Source: Nocardioides sp. Soil797
GTDB taxonomy: Bacteria; Actinomycetota; Actinomycetes; Propionibacteriales; Nocardioidaceae
Assembly: GCA_001429555.1 (NCBI GenBank)
Contig: LMSR01000017.1
Coordinates: 124,001-188,000 of the forward strand
Direction of reading: 5' to 3'
DNA length: 64,000 nt
The notes beneath the pieces were generated by a model. It saw only the letters and a list, made by a program, of their open reading frames with translations. It did no database searches and was not told the origin of the DNA. Of the stretch, positions 45,815-55,983 are shown in pieces (positions within the stretch are counted from its first letter, which is position 1; each line of letters begins with the position of its first letter). Position numbers and translations under genes: made by a program.

Positions 45815-48307
45815 ATGAGTGAGCAGGCCGGACACGAGCGCGAGACGTACGACGTCGATGCCGTGCAGGACAAGTGGCAGCGGGTCTGGCAGGAGATCGA
45901 GCCGTTCAAGGCCGACGACGACTCCGAGCGCGAGAAGCGCTACGCCCTCACGATGTTTCCCTACCCCTCCGGCGACCTGCACATGGGCCACGCCGAGGTC
46001 ACCGCGCTGCACGACGTGATCGCGCGCTACTGGTGGCAGAAGGGCTACGAGGTGCTGAACCCGATGGGGTGGGACTCCTTCGGCCTGCCCGCGGAGAACG
46101 CCGCGATCCGCAACGACGCCCACCCGGCCGACTACACCTACGGCAACATCGCCACCCAGCTGGAGTCCTTCCAGAAGTACGGCGTGAGCTTCGACTGGTC
46201 GCGCCGGTTCAACACCTCCGACCCGTCGTACTACAGGTGGACCCAGTGGCTGTTCCTGAAGTTCCATGAGAAGGGGCTGGCCTACCGCAAGAACAGCCCG
46301 GTCAACTGGTGCCCCAACGACCAGACCGTGCTGGCCAACGAGCAGGTGCTGGCCGATGGTTCCTGTGAGCGTTGTGGCGCCGAGGTCACCAAGCGCGAGC
46401 TGACCCAGTGGTACTTCCGCACCACGTCGTACGCCCAGGAGCTGCTGGACTGCCTGGACGATCTGCAGCCGACGTGGTCCGACAAGGTCATCAACGCCCA
46501 GCGAAACTGGATCGGCCGCTCAGAGGGCGCCCACGTCGACTTCATTGTCGAGGGGCGTGAGGAGCCGATCACCGTCTACACGACGCGCCCCGACACCATC
46601 TTCGGCACGACGTTCATGGTGGTCGCGGTCGACGCGGCTCTGGCCGACGAGCTGGTCACCGACGGGCAGCGCCCCGCCTTCGAGGCCTACCGCGACGAGA
46701 TTCGCAAGGCGTCCGAGATCGAGCGGATGGCCACGGACCGCCCCAAGACCGGTGTCGACCTGGGCGTCACCGCACGCAATCCGGTGACCGGCGAGCAGAT
46801 CCCGATCTGGGCCACCGACTACGTGCTGGCCGACTACGGCACCGGCGCCGTTATGGGTGTCCCCGGCGGCGACCAGCGCGACTGGGAGTTCGCCACGCAG
46901 ATGGGCCTGCCGATCGTGCGTACGACGCAGCCCCCGGCCGACTTCGAGGGCGAGGCATACGCCGGCGAGGGACAGACGATCAACTCGCCCGCCGACGGCG
47001 TGGACGCTCCGCTGGACATCAACGGCATGCCGGTCGAGGAGGCCAAGAAGGCGACGATCGCGTTCCTGGCCGGTAAGGGCGTCGGTGAGCCGACGGTCAA
47101 CTTCCGGCTGCGCGACTGGCTGCTGTCCCGCCAGCGCTACTGGGGCGCGCCGATCCCGATCATCCACTGCCCGGTCGACGGCGAGGTCCGGGTCCCGGAG
47201 GACCAGCTGCCCGTCGAGCTGCCGGAGCTGCGCGGCGCCGACCTGAAGCCGAAGGGCACCTCTCCGCTGGGTGCGGCCTCGGAGTGGGTCAACGTCGCCT
47301 GCCCGACGTGTGGTGGGCCGGCCACCCGCGACACCGACACGATGGACACGTTCGTCGACTCGTCGTGGTACTTCTTCCGCTACGTCTCCCCGAAAGACGA
47401 GACGCAGGCGTTCGACACCGACCTGGCCAACGCGTGGGGTCCGATCGATCTGTATGTCGGCGGCGACGAGCACGCCGTACTGCACCTGTTGTATGCCCGT
47501 TTCTTCACCAAGGCGCTGCGCGACATGGGTTTGGTCAACTGGGACGAGCCGTTCTCGGCGTACCTGTCCCAGGGCAAGGTGGTCAACAACGGCCGCAAGA
47601 TGAGCAAGTCGCTGGGCAACGGCGTCAGTCTGGGGGAGCAACTTGCGGAGTTCGGAGTGGACGCCGTCCGGTTGACCCTGGTCTTCGCCAGCCCGCCCGA
47701 GGACAACATCGACTGGGCCGACGTGTCGCCCGGTGGTTCGGTGCGATTCCTGCAGCGGGCCTGGCGGCTGAGTGGCGACGTGACGAGCGCTCCCGGCACT
47801 GACCCGACGGCCGGTGACGTGGGCTTGCGCAAGGTCACCCACAAGACACTGCACGAGGCCGAGGGCCTGGTCGAGAACCACCGTTTCAACGTGGTGGTGG
47901 CTCGCACGATGGAGCTGGTCAACGCGACCCGCAAGGCGATCGACTCGGGCTGTGGACCGGAGGACCCGGCCGTGCGCGAGGCCGTCGAGGCGGTCGCGAT
48001 CCTGCTGTCGCTGGTGGCTCCCTACACCGCGGAGGAGATGTGGGAGCGGTTGGGCCACCGGCCCACCGTTGCTCGCGCGGGTTGGCCGACGATCGACGAG
48101 GCACTGCTGGTCGAGGACTCGGTCGTGGCCGTCGTTCAGATCCAGGGCAAGGTGAAGGCGCGCATCGACGTCTCGCCCGACGTCAGTGCCGCCGACCTCG
48201 AGGCCGCCGCGATGGCGGACCCGACCGTGGAGAAGGCATTGGAGGGCAAGACCGTGCGCAAGGTGATCGTGCGCGAGCCGAAGCTGGTCAACATCGTCGC
48301 CGGATGA
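45815..48307 (+). CDS. leuS: Leucyl-tRNA synthetase
   Basis: The 830-residue class I synthetase charges tRNA-Leu. It shows the HIGH-type motif [13 protein letters not shown] near 48-60, the editing domain with [12 protein letters not shown], and KMSKS in [11 protein letters not shown] near 594-604. The C-terminal anticodon and tail domains end VNIVAG. The start ATG 45815 has GAGGAG 7 bases upstream; an open frame further upstream overlaps the leader terminator and is not used. Expression is probably controlled by the leader attenuator. Confidence 0.97.
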   Translation: MSEQAGHERETYDVDAVQDKWQRVWQEIEPFKADDDSEREKRYALTMFPYPSGDLHMGHAEVTALHDVIARYWWQKGYEVLNPMGWDSFGLPAENAAIRNDAHPADYTYGNIATQLESFQKYGVSFDWSRRFNTSDPSYYRWTQWLFLKFHEKGLAYRKNSPVNWCPNDQTVLANEQVLADGSCERCGAEVTKRELTQWYFRTTSYAQELLDCLDDLQPTWSDKVINAQRNWIGRSEGAHVDFIVEGREEPITVYTTRPDTIFGTTFMVVAVDAALADELVTDGQRPAFEAYRDEIRKASEIERMATDRPKTGVDLGVTARNPVTGEQIPIWATDYVLADYGTGAVMGVPGGDQRDWEFATQMGLPIVRTTQPPADFEGEAYAGEGQTINSPADGVDAPLDINGMPVEEAKKATIAFLAGKGVGEPTVNFRLRDWLLSRQRYWGAPIPIIHCPVDGEVRVPEDQLPVELPELRGADLKPKGTSPLGAASEWVNVACPTCGGPATRDTDTMDTFVDSSWYFFRYVSPKDETQAFDTDLANAWGPIDLYVGGDEHAVLHLLYARFFTKALRDMGLVNWDEPFSAYLSQGKVVNNGRKMSKSLGNGVSLGEQLAEFGVDAVRLTLVFASPPEDNIDWADVSPGGSVRFLQRAWRLSGDVTSAPGTDPTAGDVGLRKVTHKTLHEAEGLVENHRFNVVVARTMELVNATRKAIDSGCGPEDPAVREAVEAVAILLSLVAPYTAEEMWERLGHRPTVARAGWPTIDEALLVEDSVVAVVQIQGKVKARIDVSPDVSAADLEAAAMADPTVEKALEGKTVRKVIVREPKLVNIVAG

Positions 48308-48382
48308 CGGTCGTTGAGGAGCGAGGCACGAGCGTCTCGAAACGTCCGGCCCACCCTGATCGCCAACGGATAGGCTTCGCCC

Positions 48383-49249
48383 ATGCCTGATCGCCGTATT
48401 GCCGTCGTCACCGACTCGACGTCGTCCTTGACCGTCGAAGAGGCTGCCGAGCACGGCATCGTGGTGATTCCGCTGCAGGTGATCATCGGCGCCACGTCGT
48501 ACGACGAGGGCGTCGACGGCGCCAGCCCGCAGATGGTCGCGGACGCGTTGAAGAAGTTCACGCCGGTATCCACGTCGCGGCCGACGCCGACCGGGATGCT
48601 CGAGGCATACCAGCGGCTGGCCGACGAGGGGTACGACGAGATCATCGCCCTGCACCTCTCCGGAGAGATGAGCGGCACGTTCGACTCGGCTCGGGTGGCC
48701 GCCCGTGAGGCACCGATTCCGGTGCACGCCGTGGACACCCGCCAGGTGGGCCCGGCCGTGGGCCATGCCGCGATGGCCGCCGCCGCGGCGATCGCCGGTG
48801 GTGCGACCGGTGAGGAGGCCGTGGAGCTGGCGACGTCCCTGGCCGAGGCCTCCACGACGTTGTTCTACGTCGACACCTTGGAATACCTGCGGCGAGGTGG
48901 ACGCGTCGGGAGCGCCGCGGCATTCATCGGTGGAGCGTTGGCGGTCAAGCCGTTGCTGCGCATCGAGGACGGCACGATCGACTCGTTCGAGAAGGTACGC
49001 ACCGCCGGCAAGGCCCTGGCGCGTCTCGAGGACCTGGCCGTCGAGGCGGCCGGCGAGCGCCGCGTGAACGTGGTGGTGGCCCACCTGTCGAGTCCCGACC
49101 GGGCCGAGCAACTGGCGACGAAGATCTCGACCAGGGTCGAGCTTGCGGCGCCGATCCGGACCGCGGAACTGGGCGCCGTGCTGGGTGCTCACGTCGGTCC
49201 GGGCATGGTTGCGCTGTGCGTGACCCCGGCCGACCCGAGCGACATCTGA
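48383..49249 (+). CDS. DegV family protein (fatty-acid-binding)
   Basis: The 288-residue protein has the two-domain DegV fold. It begins RRIAVVTDSTSSL (the Ser in DSTSSLT lies at the fatty-acid carboxylate site), has VSTSRPTPTGMLEAY near 53-67 and LHLSGEMSGTFDSAR near 92-106. Gram-positive DegV proteins (FakB) deliver host or exogenous fatty acids to FakA kinase. No fakA is in the window. It lies 75 bases after leuS. Confidence 0.92.
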   Translation: MPDRRIAVVTDSTSSLTVEEAAEHGIVVIPLQVIIGATSYDEGVDGASPQMVADALKKFTPVSTSRPTPTGMLEAYQRLADEGYDEIIALHLSGEMSGTFDSARVAAREAPIPVHAVDTRQVGPAVGHAAMAAAAAIAGGATGEEAVELATSLAEASTTLFYVDTLEYLRRGGRVGSAAAFIGGALAVKPLLRIEDGTIDSFEKVRTAGKALARLEDLAVEAAGERRVNVVVAHLSSPDRAEQLATKISTRVELAAPIRTAELGAVLGAHVGPGMVALCVTPADPSDI

Positions 49250-49266
49250 GCTGCGGTCCGGGACGT

Positions 49267-49289
49267 CCGTGCGTCTTCCTGCACGGCTT
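49267..49289 (+). terminator. Weak hairpin after degV
   Basis: CCGTGC and GCACGG pair around an 8-base loop and CTTT follows. Small, possible terminator. Confidence 0.3.
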
Positions 49290-49358
49290 TCAGGCGGTCA
49301 TCCACAGGCCCGCGGAGGCGCCCTTTCGCCGGCCGCCCGTTGAACCTAGCGTCGTGCC

Positions 49359-50384
49359 ATGCGTTCGCGAGCCCAGTCATCCGAGCATGCCGAGACGGTC
49401 AACCGCCGCCTCCGGCTGCTGAGCGCCGAGCTCAACGGGATCCGCCCGTCAGCCGACAGAGTCGACTTCGACGAGCCTCACACCCACCTGCGCGAGCTGC
49501 GGCCGATTGCCGCCGACGAGCGCAGCGATCCTGACCTGACCGAGCCGGCTACCGCGGTTCCTGCTTCCGTGGTGCGGCGCTCCGCTGCGGGCGAGTCGGC
49601 GCGGCAGGGTGGCCTCGAGGCCCACGAAGCAGCTGGGGTCGATGTCGATGGCGCGGATGGCGGCATGCCGCCGCGGGTGCCCCGCCCGGGGAGGCATGCC
49701 GCCCGACGCGGGTCATCGGTCGGCTGGGTGGACCTCTCCGCGTTCCGGGGCCGGGTGTCGTTGTCCCCGGCGAGTCTGGCCGTGGTGGCCGTCGTGATCG
49801 CTGTGGGTCTGGGCGTCACCGCGTGGTGGGTGATCCGCGATGACCCGGGGGTTCCGGTGGCGGCGCCGGCCACCGGGTCATCGGCCGGACCTTCGTTGGC
49901 GACACCCGTGGCCTCTGCAGGAGCTCCGGGCGCGGAGGACGGTTCAAGCGCGGGGCAGGTGATCGTCGACGTGGCGGGCAAGGTCCGTCGTCCGGGCATC
50001 GTCGTCCTGGAGCCGGGCTCGCGGGTGATCGACGCGATCAAGGCTGCCGGGGGTGCGCGGCGTGGTGCCGACCTGACCGGGCTGAACCGGGCCCGTCCGG
50101 TTCAGGACGGCGAGCAGATCGTGGTCGGTGTAGCGGCGCCGCCGGGCGTCGCCGCCTCCGCCGCTCCTTCGTCGGGCGGCGCCACCACGGGCGAGCTGGT
50201 CAGCCTCAACACGGCGACCACCACCGAGCTCGAGACCCTGCCGGGCGTCGGCCCGGTGACCGCCGCAGCCATCGTCGACTGGCGCGAGACCAACGGCGGC
50301 TTCGCCAGCGTCGACCAGTTGCTCGAGGTCGACGGGATCGGTGAGAAGACGCTGGCCCAGCTCGCCCCTCACGTGACTCTCTGA
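49359..50384 (+). CDS. comEA: ComEA family helix-hairpin-helix DNA-binding protein
   Basis: The 341-residue protein has a cytoplasmic N-terminus of about 140 residues, one membrane span (about 147-168), a disordered linker, an SLBB domain (IVDVAGKVRRPGIVVLEPGSRV) and a C-terminal HhH pair (SLNTATTTELETLPGVGPVTAAAIVDWR). This is a ComEA-type receptor that binds double-stranded DNA outside the membrane. comEC follows after 7 bases. The N-terminal extension is longer than in Bacillus. Confidence 0.92.
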   Translation: MRSRAQSSEHAETVNRRLRLLSAELNGIRPSADRVDFDEPHTHLRELRPIAADERSDPDLTEPATAVPASVVRRSAAGESARQGGLEAHEAAGVDVDGADGGMPPRVPRPGRHAARRGSSVGWVDLSAFRGRVSLSPASLAVVAVVIAVGLGVTAWWVIRDDPGVPVAAPATGSSAGPSLATPVASAGAPGAEDGSSAGQVIVDVAGKVRRPGIVVLEPGSRVIDAIKAAGGARRGADLTGLNRARPVQDGEQIVVGVAAPPGVAASAAPSSGGATTGELVSLNTATTTELETLPGVGPVTAAAIVDWRETNGGFASVDQLLEVDGIGEKTLAQLAPHVTL

Positions 50385-50391
50385 GCCCTAC

Positions 50392-52692
50392 GTGGCGGAG
50401 CCGCTGGAGACTCGCCCGTCGGAAGAGTGGGTCGACCCGGCAGATCTCCGGATGCCGGTGGCCGGGCTGGCTGCCTGGGCAGGTGGCTTGGGAGGCCTGT
50501 TGGCTCCGCTGCCGGCTGTTCTGGGGGCGGTGCTGCTGACCTTGCTCGCGCTGCGGTGGGCGAGGTCCTCGACGATGCGGCGGGCAGTCGTGGCCTGGTT
50601 CCTGGTCGCACTGGCCGTCGGTTCGTGCGCCTGGTTGCGTGACCTCGCAGTGCGGGACGGACCCGCGGCCGAGTTGGCGCAGACCCGCGCAGCCGTCATG
50701 GTCCAGATGACGATCACCTCCGACCCACGTCGGGCGAAGGGACAGTTCGCCACCTCGATCATCATGCGGGCATCGGTCACGCAGCTGACCAGCCGAGGCG
50801 CGTCCTATGAGGTGCACACCCCGGTCCTGGTGATCGCCGAGGAGTCCTGGGCCGAGGTCGCGCTCGGCGCCACCATGACGGTCCGGGGCAGGCTCGGTCC
50901 CGCCGAGGGACATGACGTCGCAGCGGTCCTGGTGCCGTGGGGCGGCCCCTCGGTGACTGAGGAGCCCTCGGCCCTGTGGCGAGGGGCCGGCGCGGTCCGT
51001 GGCTCGATCCGAGCCAGCGTCGGTGTCGGGCCCACGCCGGCCCGAGACCTGGTGCCGGCCCTGGTCGACGGCGACGACCAGGGCCTTCCCGAGGAGGTCC
51101 AGGAAGAGTTTCGGGTCTCCGGGCTGACCCACCTGCTCGCGGTCTCGGGGACCAACCTCACCCTGGTCGTCGGCTTCCTGCTGGTCGTGGGCCGCTGGTG
51201 TGGGGTACGCGGCCGGTGGCAGTACCTCCTCGGGGCGCTCGGGATCATCGGTTTCGTGCTCCTCGCCCGCACCGAGCCGAGCGTCGTACGAGCAGCCGCC
51301 ATGGGCACCGTGGCGCTGATCGGGATGGGTGCCAACGGGACCGGGCGCGGAGTGCGGGCGATCGGCGTGGCCGTGGTCGGGTTGCTGCTGCTGGACCCAT
51401 GGCTGGCCACGACGGTCGGGTTCGCGCTCTCGGTGCTGGCCACGGCAGGCATCCTGCTGCTGTCACCGGGATGGTCCCGGGCCCTCGCCAACTGGATGCC
51501 CATGTGGGTGGCCCAGGCACTGGCCGTGCCCACCGCCGCCCAACTTGCCTGCACGCCCGTGGTGGCGGCGATCTCCGGGCAGGTCAGCCTGGTCGCCGTA
51601 CTGGCCAACCTGGCGGCCGGACCGCTGGTGGCACCGGCAACCGTGTGCGGGCTCCTCGGCGGCCTGGTCGGGTTGGTGTGGCGGGGCGGCGGTCAGGCCT
51701 CTGGGTGGGTCGCCTGCCAGTGCGCCCGCCTGATCATCGCCATCGCCGATCGGTCGGCCGGCCTGTCCCTGCCTGCGATTGAGTGGGGAACCAGTTGGTT
51801 GGCGCTGCTCACCCTCACCGCGTTGTGCGTCGTCCTTGCCCTGTGCCTGGGTCCACTGCTCAGCCGCCGGGGCCCGGGGATCGCCTGCGTCACGCTGATG
51901 GTCGTCGTGGTGCTGGTTCCGCTGCCGACACCGGGCTGGCCGCCGAAGGGCTGGGTGCTCAGTGTCTGCTCGGTGGGGCAGGGCGACGGCATCGTGCTCA
52001 ACGCGGGTCCGGGCAGGGCCGTCCTGGTCGATGCCGGACCGGAGTCGTCGGACCTCGACCACTGCCTCGAACGACTGGACGTCGACGAGTTGCCGCTGGT
52101 GGTCCTCACCCACTTCCATGCCGACCACGTGGACGGACTCGCCGCGGCGATGAGCGGACGGGACGTGGGGGAGGTGCTGGTCAGCTCCCTGGCCGAGCCG
52201 GCCACCCGCGCCAGTGCCGTGCAGGCGGAGACGGCGGGCCGCACCCGCGTGCCGGCGTACGGCGAAGTGCTGCGGGTCGGTGGCGTCCAGCTGCAGGTGA
52301 TCGGACCGGTCCCCGGCACGGTGATGGCCGGCGACCCCAACAACTCATCGCTGGTGGTGCTCGCCGAGATCGACGGTGTCAGCATCCTGCTCACCGGTGA
52401 CGTCGAGCCCGATGGTCAGACCCGGCTGGCCGCCGCCTATCCCGGCCTGACGGTGGACGTGTTGAAGATCCCGCATCACGGCAGCCGCTACCAGGACATG
52501 GACTTCCTCCTGGGCCTCGACCCGGACGTGGCGATCGCGTCCGTGGGTGCCGACAACGACTACGGCCATCCGGCGGCTTCGACGTTGGCGCCCCTGAGGG
52601 ACTCGGGGGTGCAGGTCTTTCGCACCGACCGGGACGGAGACGTGGTCGTGGTCGAGGAGGGAGGTCGCCTTCGGGTTCGTATCCGGGACTGA
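50392..52692 (+). CDS. comEC: ComEC/Rec2 family competence membrane protein
   Basis: The 766-residue protein starts at GTG 50392. It has an N-terminal DUF4131 region, the competence domain with many membrane spans and the core GLTHLLAVSGTNLTLVVGFL near 240-260, and a C-terminal metallo-beta-lactamase domain from about 515 with LTHFHADHVDGL and HHGSRYQDMDFL. The second motif and its histidines suggest that the nuclease-like domain is intact. In competent bacteria ComEC conducts DNA into the cytoplasm. It forms an operon with comEA; holA follows after 106 bases. Confidence 0.93.
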   Translation: MAEPLETRPSEEWVDPADLRMPVAGLAAWAGGLGGLLAPLPAVLGAVLLTLLALRWARSSTMRRAVVAWFLVALAVGSCAWLRDLAVRDGPAAELAQTRAAVMVQMTITSDPRRAKGQFATSIIMRASVTQLTSRGASYEVHTPVLVIAEESWAEVALGATMTVRGRLGPAEGHDVAAVLVPWGGPSVTEEPSALWRGAGAVRGSIRASVGVGPTPARDLVPALVDGDDQGLPEEVQEEFRVSGLTHLLAVSGTNLTLVVGFLLVVGRWCGVRGRWQYLLGALGIIGFVLLARTEPSVVRAAAMGTVALIGMGANGTGRGVRAIGVAVVGLLLLDPWLATTVGFALSVLATAGILLLSPGWSRALANWMPMWVAQALAVPTAAQLACTPVVAAISGQVSLVAVLANLAAGPLVAPATVCGLLGGLVGLVWRGGGQASGWVACQCARLIIAIADRSAGLSLPAIEWGTSWLALLTLTALCVVLALCLGPLLSRRGPGIACVTLMVVVVLVPLPTPGWPPKGWVLSVCSVGQGDGIVLNAGPGRAVLVDAGPESSDLDHCLERLDVDELPLVVLTHFHADHVDGLAAAMSGRDVGEVLVSSLAEPATRASAVQAETAGRTRVPAYGEVLRVGGVQLQVIGPVPGTVMAGDPNNSSLVVLAEIDGVSILLTGDVEPDGQTRLAAAYPGLTVDVLKIPHHGSRYQDMDFLLGLDPDVAIASVGADNDYGHPAASTLAPLRDSGVQVFRTDRDGDVVVVEEGGRLRVRIRD

Positions 52693-52798
52693 CTGCGGGT
52701 GCAACCCGGGCCGCGCGCTCGCACCCGAGCCGGGTGCACACTCCCCGCCCGGGGCTGAGCGTCGCGGTGTCGGCAGGTTGTGGCAGGCTGGACGCACC

Positions 52799-53791
52799 AT
52801 GGCCGGACCTCGAGCAGCAGACGTGATGGGCCACGTCACCTTGGTGACCGGGCCCGAGGAGTTCTTCAACGAGCGCACCGTCACTGGGGTGCGCGCGGCC
52901 GTGCGCTCTCACGACTCGGAGGCGGAGTTCTCCGAGGCGCAGGGCAACGATCTGACCCTGGCCACGCTGGGGGAACTGGCCGCGCCCTCCCTCTTCTCCA
53001 CCACCCGCTGCGTGGTCGTTCGTGGCCTCGAGAACCTTCCCGAGGAGTCCGTGGCCGGACTCCTCGACTACGCCTCCGCGCCGGCCGACGACATCGCGCT
53101 GGTGCTGGTGCACGGCGGTGGCCAGAAGGGTAGTGGCGTGCTCAACAAGCTGCGCAAGCTGGGGCCGGTCACCGAAGTGAAGTCGGCCTCGATCAAGGGC
53201 GCCGAGTACCCCCGATTCGTCTCCTCCGAGGTGCGCAGCAACGGTTCCCGCATCGACGACGAGGCGGCTGACTTCCTCGTCCAGGCAATTGGCCAGGACA
53301 TCCGGTCCCTGGCTGCTGCGGCCCACCAGCTCGTCAACGACTTCCCGGGGGAGACGCTCGCCTCCGACAAAGTCAAGCGCTACTTCGGAGGTCGGGCCGA
53401 GGCGAAGTCATTCGCAGTGGCCGACAACGCCTTCTTCGGACGCCGGGCCCAGGCACTCGAGGAACTGCGGTGGGCCCTCGACGGTGGCACCGCCCCGGTG
53501 CTGATCACGTCCGCATTCGCCAGCGGGGTGCGCGGGCTGGCCCGTTACGTGTCCGCTCCACGAGGAATTCGCGAGGCCGATCTTGCCCGCGAGGTGGGGG
53601 TGCCTCCGTGGAAGTTGCGGACCCTGCGCGACCAGTCGCGGGCCTGGACCTCCCAAGGCCTGGGTGAAGCCATTCGCGCCGTTGCCCGCGCCGACGCCGA
53701 CATCAAGGGGGCCGCTCACGACGCGGCCTACACGCTCGAGCGTCTGGTGCTCACGGTTGCTGCCCTGCGCGAGCAGCGTTCCGGTCGCTGA
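52799..53791 (+). CDS. holA: DNA polymerase III, delta subunit
   Basis: The 330-residue clamp-loader subunit opens the sliding clamp. It has the AAA+-like N-terminal fold (VTLVTGPEEFFNERTV) without a Walker A, then DIRSLAAAAHQLVND and the C-terminal helical domain. The ATG 52799 is preferred over an upstream in-frame start because the conserved start of domain I follows. The downstream palindromes mark the end of the transcript. The order comEC-holA-rpsT is conserved in actinobacteria. Confidence 0.93.
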   Translation: MAGPRAADVMGHVTLVTGPEEFFNERTVTGVRAAVRSHDSEAEFSEAQGNDLTLATLGELAAPSLFSTTRCVVVRGLENLPEESVAGLLDYASAPADDIALVLVHGGGQKGSGVLNKLRKLGPVTEVKSASIKGAEYPRFVSSEVRSNGSRIDDEAADFLVQAIGQDIRSLAAAAHQLVNDFPGETLASDKVKRYFGGRAEAKSFAVADNAFFGRRAQALEELRWALDGGTAPVLITSAFASGVRGLARYVSAPRGIREADLAREVGVPPWKLRTLRDQSRAWTSQGLGEAIRAVARADADIKGAAHDAAYTLERLVLTVAALREQRSGR

Positions 53792-53853
53792 GCAGCTGCG
53801 CCATCGCGGTCGACGTACACCGGAGTCAGCGGGACCTCCCGGCCGAAACGTCC

Positions 53854-53916
53854 ACCTCCCGGCCGGAATTTCGGCCGGGAGGTTCCCATTTCCCCGGGTA
53901 CCCGGGGAAATGGGAA
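53854..53916. terminator. Back-to-back palindromes, including a 34-bp perfect palindrome
   Basis: The left hairpin pairs 53854-53865 with 53872-53883 (12 bp, loop GAATTT). The right one, 53883-53916, is a perfect 34-bp palindrome without loop (half-site TTCCCATTTCCCCGGGT). They lie between the convergent holA and rpsT genes. A direct repeat of ACCTCCCGGCCG (53834 and 53854) precedes them. Likely a bidirectional terminator, but the symmetry is greater than termination needs. Confidence 0.75.
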
Positions 53917-53968
53917 ACCGGAAGTGAACGGTGGGGCGAGTGGGGCACATGGGAAGGAGGGGGCAAGC

Positions 53969-54002
53969 AAAAAGGCGCCGACCCGGTGAACGGGAAGGCG
54001 CC
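53969..54002 (-). terminator. rpsT terminator
   Basis: On the minus strand GGCGCC (54002-53997) pairs with GGCGCC (53979-53974), enclosing an inner CCCG/CGGG stem, and five T residues follow (53973-53969). It begins 24 bases after the rpsT stop. Confidence 0.85.
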
Positions 54003-54025
54003 TGATGCCGAGCAGGAGGACTACC

Positions 54026-54286
54026 TCAGAGCGAGGCGGCCTTCTTGCTGATGGCCGACTTGCGGTTGGCGGCCTGGTTCTTGTGGATGACGCCCTTGGA
54101 CGCAGCCTTGTCGAGCTTCTTGTTGGCCTCGGTGGCAGCGGCCACGGCGGCGTCCTTGTCGCCGGTCTCGGCGAGCTCACGGAACTTGCGGACGGCGGAC
54201 TTGAGGCCCGTCTTGACGGCCTTGTTGCGCTCGTGCGCCGCCTCGTTCTGGCGGTTGCGCTTGATCTGGGACTTGATGTTCGCCAC
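54026..54286 (-). CDS. rpsT: 30S ribosomal protein S20
   Basis: The 86-residue basic, all-helical protein binds the 5' domain and helix 44 of 16S rRNA. It matches S20 over its full length ([24 protein letters not shown] at the start, [19 protein letters not shown] near the end; each shown here only in part by position). The start is GTG 54286. It is convergent with holA and is followed by a canonical terminator. Confidence 0.97.
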   Translation of the reverse strand: MANIKSQIKRNRQNEAAHERNKAVKTGLKSAVRKFRELAETGDKDAAVAAATEANKKLDKAASKGVIHKNQAANRKSAISKKAASL

Positions 54287-54441
54287 GTTGCTGCGCTTTC
54301 ACTTGGTTCGGACTGGATTCAGGTCTGGATGGCAGTTCTGCCGTGGGCCGGCGGGAATTCAGCCCGTGGCGTGTCAGCGAAGAGGGCGCCAGACACGCAA
54401 GGAGGAACTCTATCAGCGCCGGAGGTGCGCCCCAAATCGAC

Positions 54442-55386
54442 TCAGGAGCCCCAGCCGCGGCGCTCACAGAGCCAGCGCCACACGACCTGGCCCTGCCAGG
54501 CCTGGGCCTCACGGATGAACGGCGAGGTCGGGGGCACGGGGTCGTCGGCCGACTTCAGGAAGTGGCCGGCCAACAGGGCCAGGCCGACGTCGATGTGCTC
54601 GGCCGGCACGTCCCGGGTGAGTCGTCGGTCGGCGAGGATCGCTTCGACGTCCATGCCGTCCCCGGCCGGACCGATCAGCGCCGAGAGGGTGTCGAACCAG
54701 GGCGCGCCCAGGACCGGCCAGTTCCAGTCGCAGATCCACAGCTCGTCGTGGTCACCCAGCAGGGTGTTGTCGTCACGGATGTCGGTGTGCTGCAGGGAGG
54801 TGCCGCTCAGCACGTCGACGAATCGGGCGGCCAGTTCTGCCGCTTCGTCGGCGTGCGCGAGGTGCGGGTGATTCGTCCGGATCGCGTCCCAGTACGCGGG
54901 CAGCGCAGCCAGGTCGTCGGCGATCGGATCGAGCTCCAGCTCGGGAGGGGGAGCCACGTCGGAGACCAGCTCCAACGCATCGAGCAGCCGGTCCAGGTCC
55001 TCCGCCTGCCACGGACGTGCCGGCAGTCGCCCCTCGACGTACTCGAAGCCGAGCACGACCCAGTCGTCGTCATCGTGGGTCCACAGCAGGCGAGGCGCGG
55101 GTACGACGTCCTGCAACGCAACGATCTTGCGCGCCTCCTCGCGGTAGGAGAGCGCGAACATGCGCTGGGCCTTGACCGAGGCGGCCTTCACGAAGTGGAG
55201 GCTGCCGTCCGCGCACGTGAGGACCGAGGCGAATCCGGGGGTGAACCCGCCACCCTGGGAAGCCGCCTCGACCACCGGTGAGCCGCAGTGCTGCTCGACC
55301 AGTCGGCGAATGTGCGGCGGCAGGAACTGCCACTCCAGGCGTCGGGCGGTGTGACCGCTCGGCGGCGGGGTCAGTTCGGTGCTCAT
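54442..55386 (-). CDS. Aminoglycoside phosphotransferase-family kinase
   Basis: The 314-residue protein starts at ATG 55386 (AAGGA upstream; 15 upstream codons are open but lack a site). It has the APH fold: ATP lysine region LHFVKAASVK near 63-72, catalytic loop LQHTDIRDDNTLL near 200-212 (His-Thr-Asp with Asn) and DWNWPVLG in place of the usual DWE/DFE metal motif. The substrate is unknown. It lies upstream of rpsT on the same strand and is separated from the exported DUF4189-like gene by a terminator. Confidence 0.82.
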   Translation of the reverse strand: MSTELTPPPSGHTARRLEWQFLPPHIRRLVEQHCGSPVVEAASQGGGFTPGFASVLTCADGSLHFVKAASVKAQRMFALSYREEARKIVALQDVVPAPRLLWTHDDDDWVVLGFEYVEGRLPARPWQAEDLDRLLDALELVSDVAPPPELELDPIADDLAALPAYWDAIRTNHPHLAHADEAAELAARFVDVLSGTSLQHTDIRDDNTLLGDHDELWICDWNWPVLGAPWFDTLSALIGPAGDGMDVEAILADRRLTRDVPAEHIDVGLALLAGHFLKSADDPVPPTSPFIREAQAWQGQVVWRWLCERRGWGS

Positions 55387-55433
55387 GGGGTCATCCTTGC
55401 GGGTCTGCCGCGCTGGCGCGGGTCCGGACATGA

Positions 55434-55470
55434 CAAGGCGCCGGGGACCTCTCGGTCCACCGGCGCCTTG
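55434..55470 (-). terminator. Terminator of the DUF4189-like gene
   Basis: CAAGGCGCCGG (55434-55444) pairs with CCGGCGCCTTG (55460-55470) and an inner GGACC/GGTCC stem lies inside, with one bulge. It follows the DUF4189-like stop by 15 bases. Confidence 0.8.
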
Positions 55471-55485
55471 AACGTGAGTCGTTGC

Positions 55486-55983
55486 TCAGCGGTAACGCGT
55501 GGTGCAGACGAAAGCGTAGCGCTTGGCGCCCTTGCCGACCTTGTTCTTGGCCTTGCGGATCGCCTTCTTCTTGCCCCAGGCGATCGCGCTGCGGGCCTTC
55601 ACGACCTGTCCGTTCTTGACCCGGACGGCCACGGCGCCACAGCCGTTGCGGACCCACAGGGCCAACTTGCAGCCGCTGTTCACCCGCGAGCGGGACTTGC
55701 ACATCTTCATCGAGGCCTTCTTGGCCTTGTTCTTGCTGCTCTTGTCGTAGGCGTAGCCGCCCGTGCCCTCCTTGTAGTTCACGTGGATGGCACCGAAGTA
55801 GTTGCGGCGGGCCGCCTGGCGGGCGGACGTGGCGGTGACCTGCTTGGCGGAGACCGCGTTGGCGTCGGAGGCGCTCGGGCCGGCGCTCGGGTCGGCACTG
55901 GCGCTCGTGTTGAACGCCGCCAGGATGCCCAGCGTGAGCAGCAACGTGGCGATCGTCGCGAGCAAACGATTGGTCTTGCGCAT
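55486..55983 (-). CDS. Exported DUF4189-like protein
   Basis: The 165-residue protein starts at ATG 55983 with a signal peptide ending near residue 30 (NTSASA). The mature part holds NYFGAIHVNYKEGTGGYAYD and CKLALWVRNGCGAVAVR, the pattern of DUF4189 proteins, whose cysteine pairs probably form disulfides. The core is strongly basic (KNKAKKASMKM, WGKKKAIRKAKNKVGKG). Such small basic exported proteins may bind DNA or cell-wall polymers; the function is unknown. Confidence 0.8.
   Translation of the reverse strand: MRKTNRLLATIATLLLTLGILAAFNTSASADPSAGPSASDANAVSAKQVTATSARQAARRNYFGAIHVNYKEGTGGYAYDKSSKNKAKKASMKMCKSRSRVNSGCKLALWVRNGCGAVAVRVKNGQVVKARSAIAWGKKKAIRKAKNKVGKGAKRYAFVCTTRYR

Noticed and set aside
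46520..49192. A very long open frame antisense to leuS and degV (about 890 codons).
   Set aside because: High GC removes stop codons in antisense frames. The translation is rich in Arg, His and Gly without domains and conflicts with the clear LeuS and DegV proteins.
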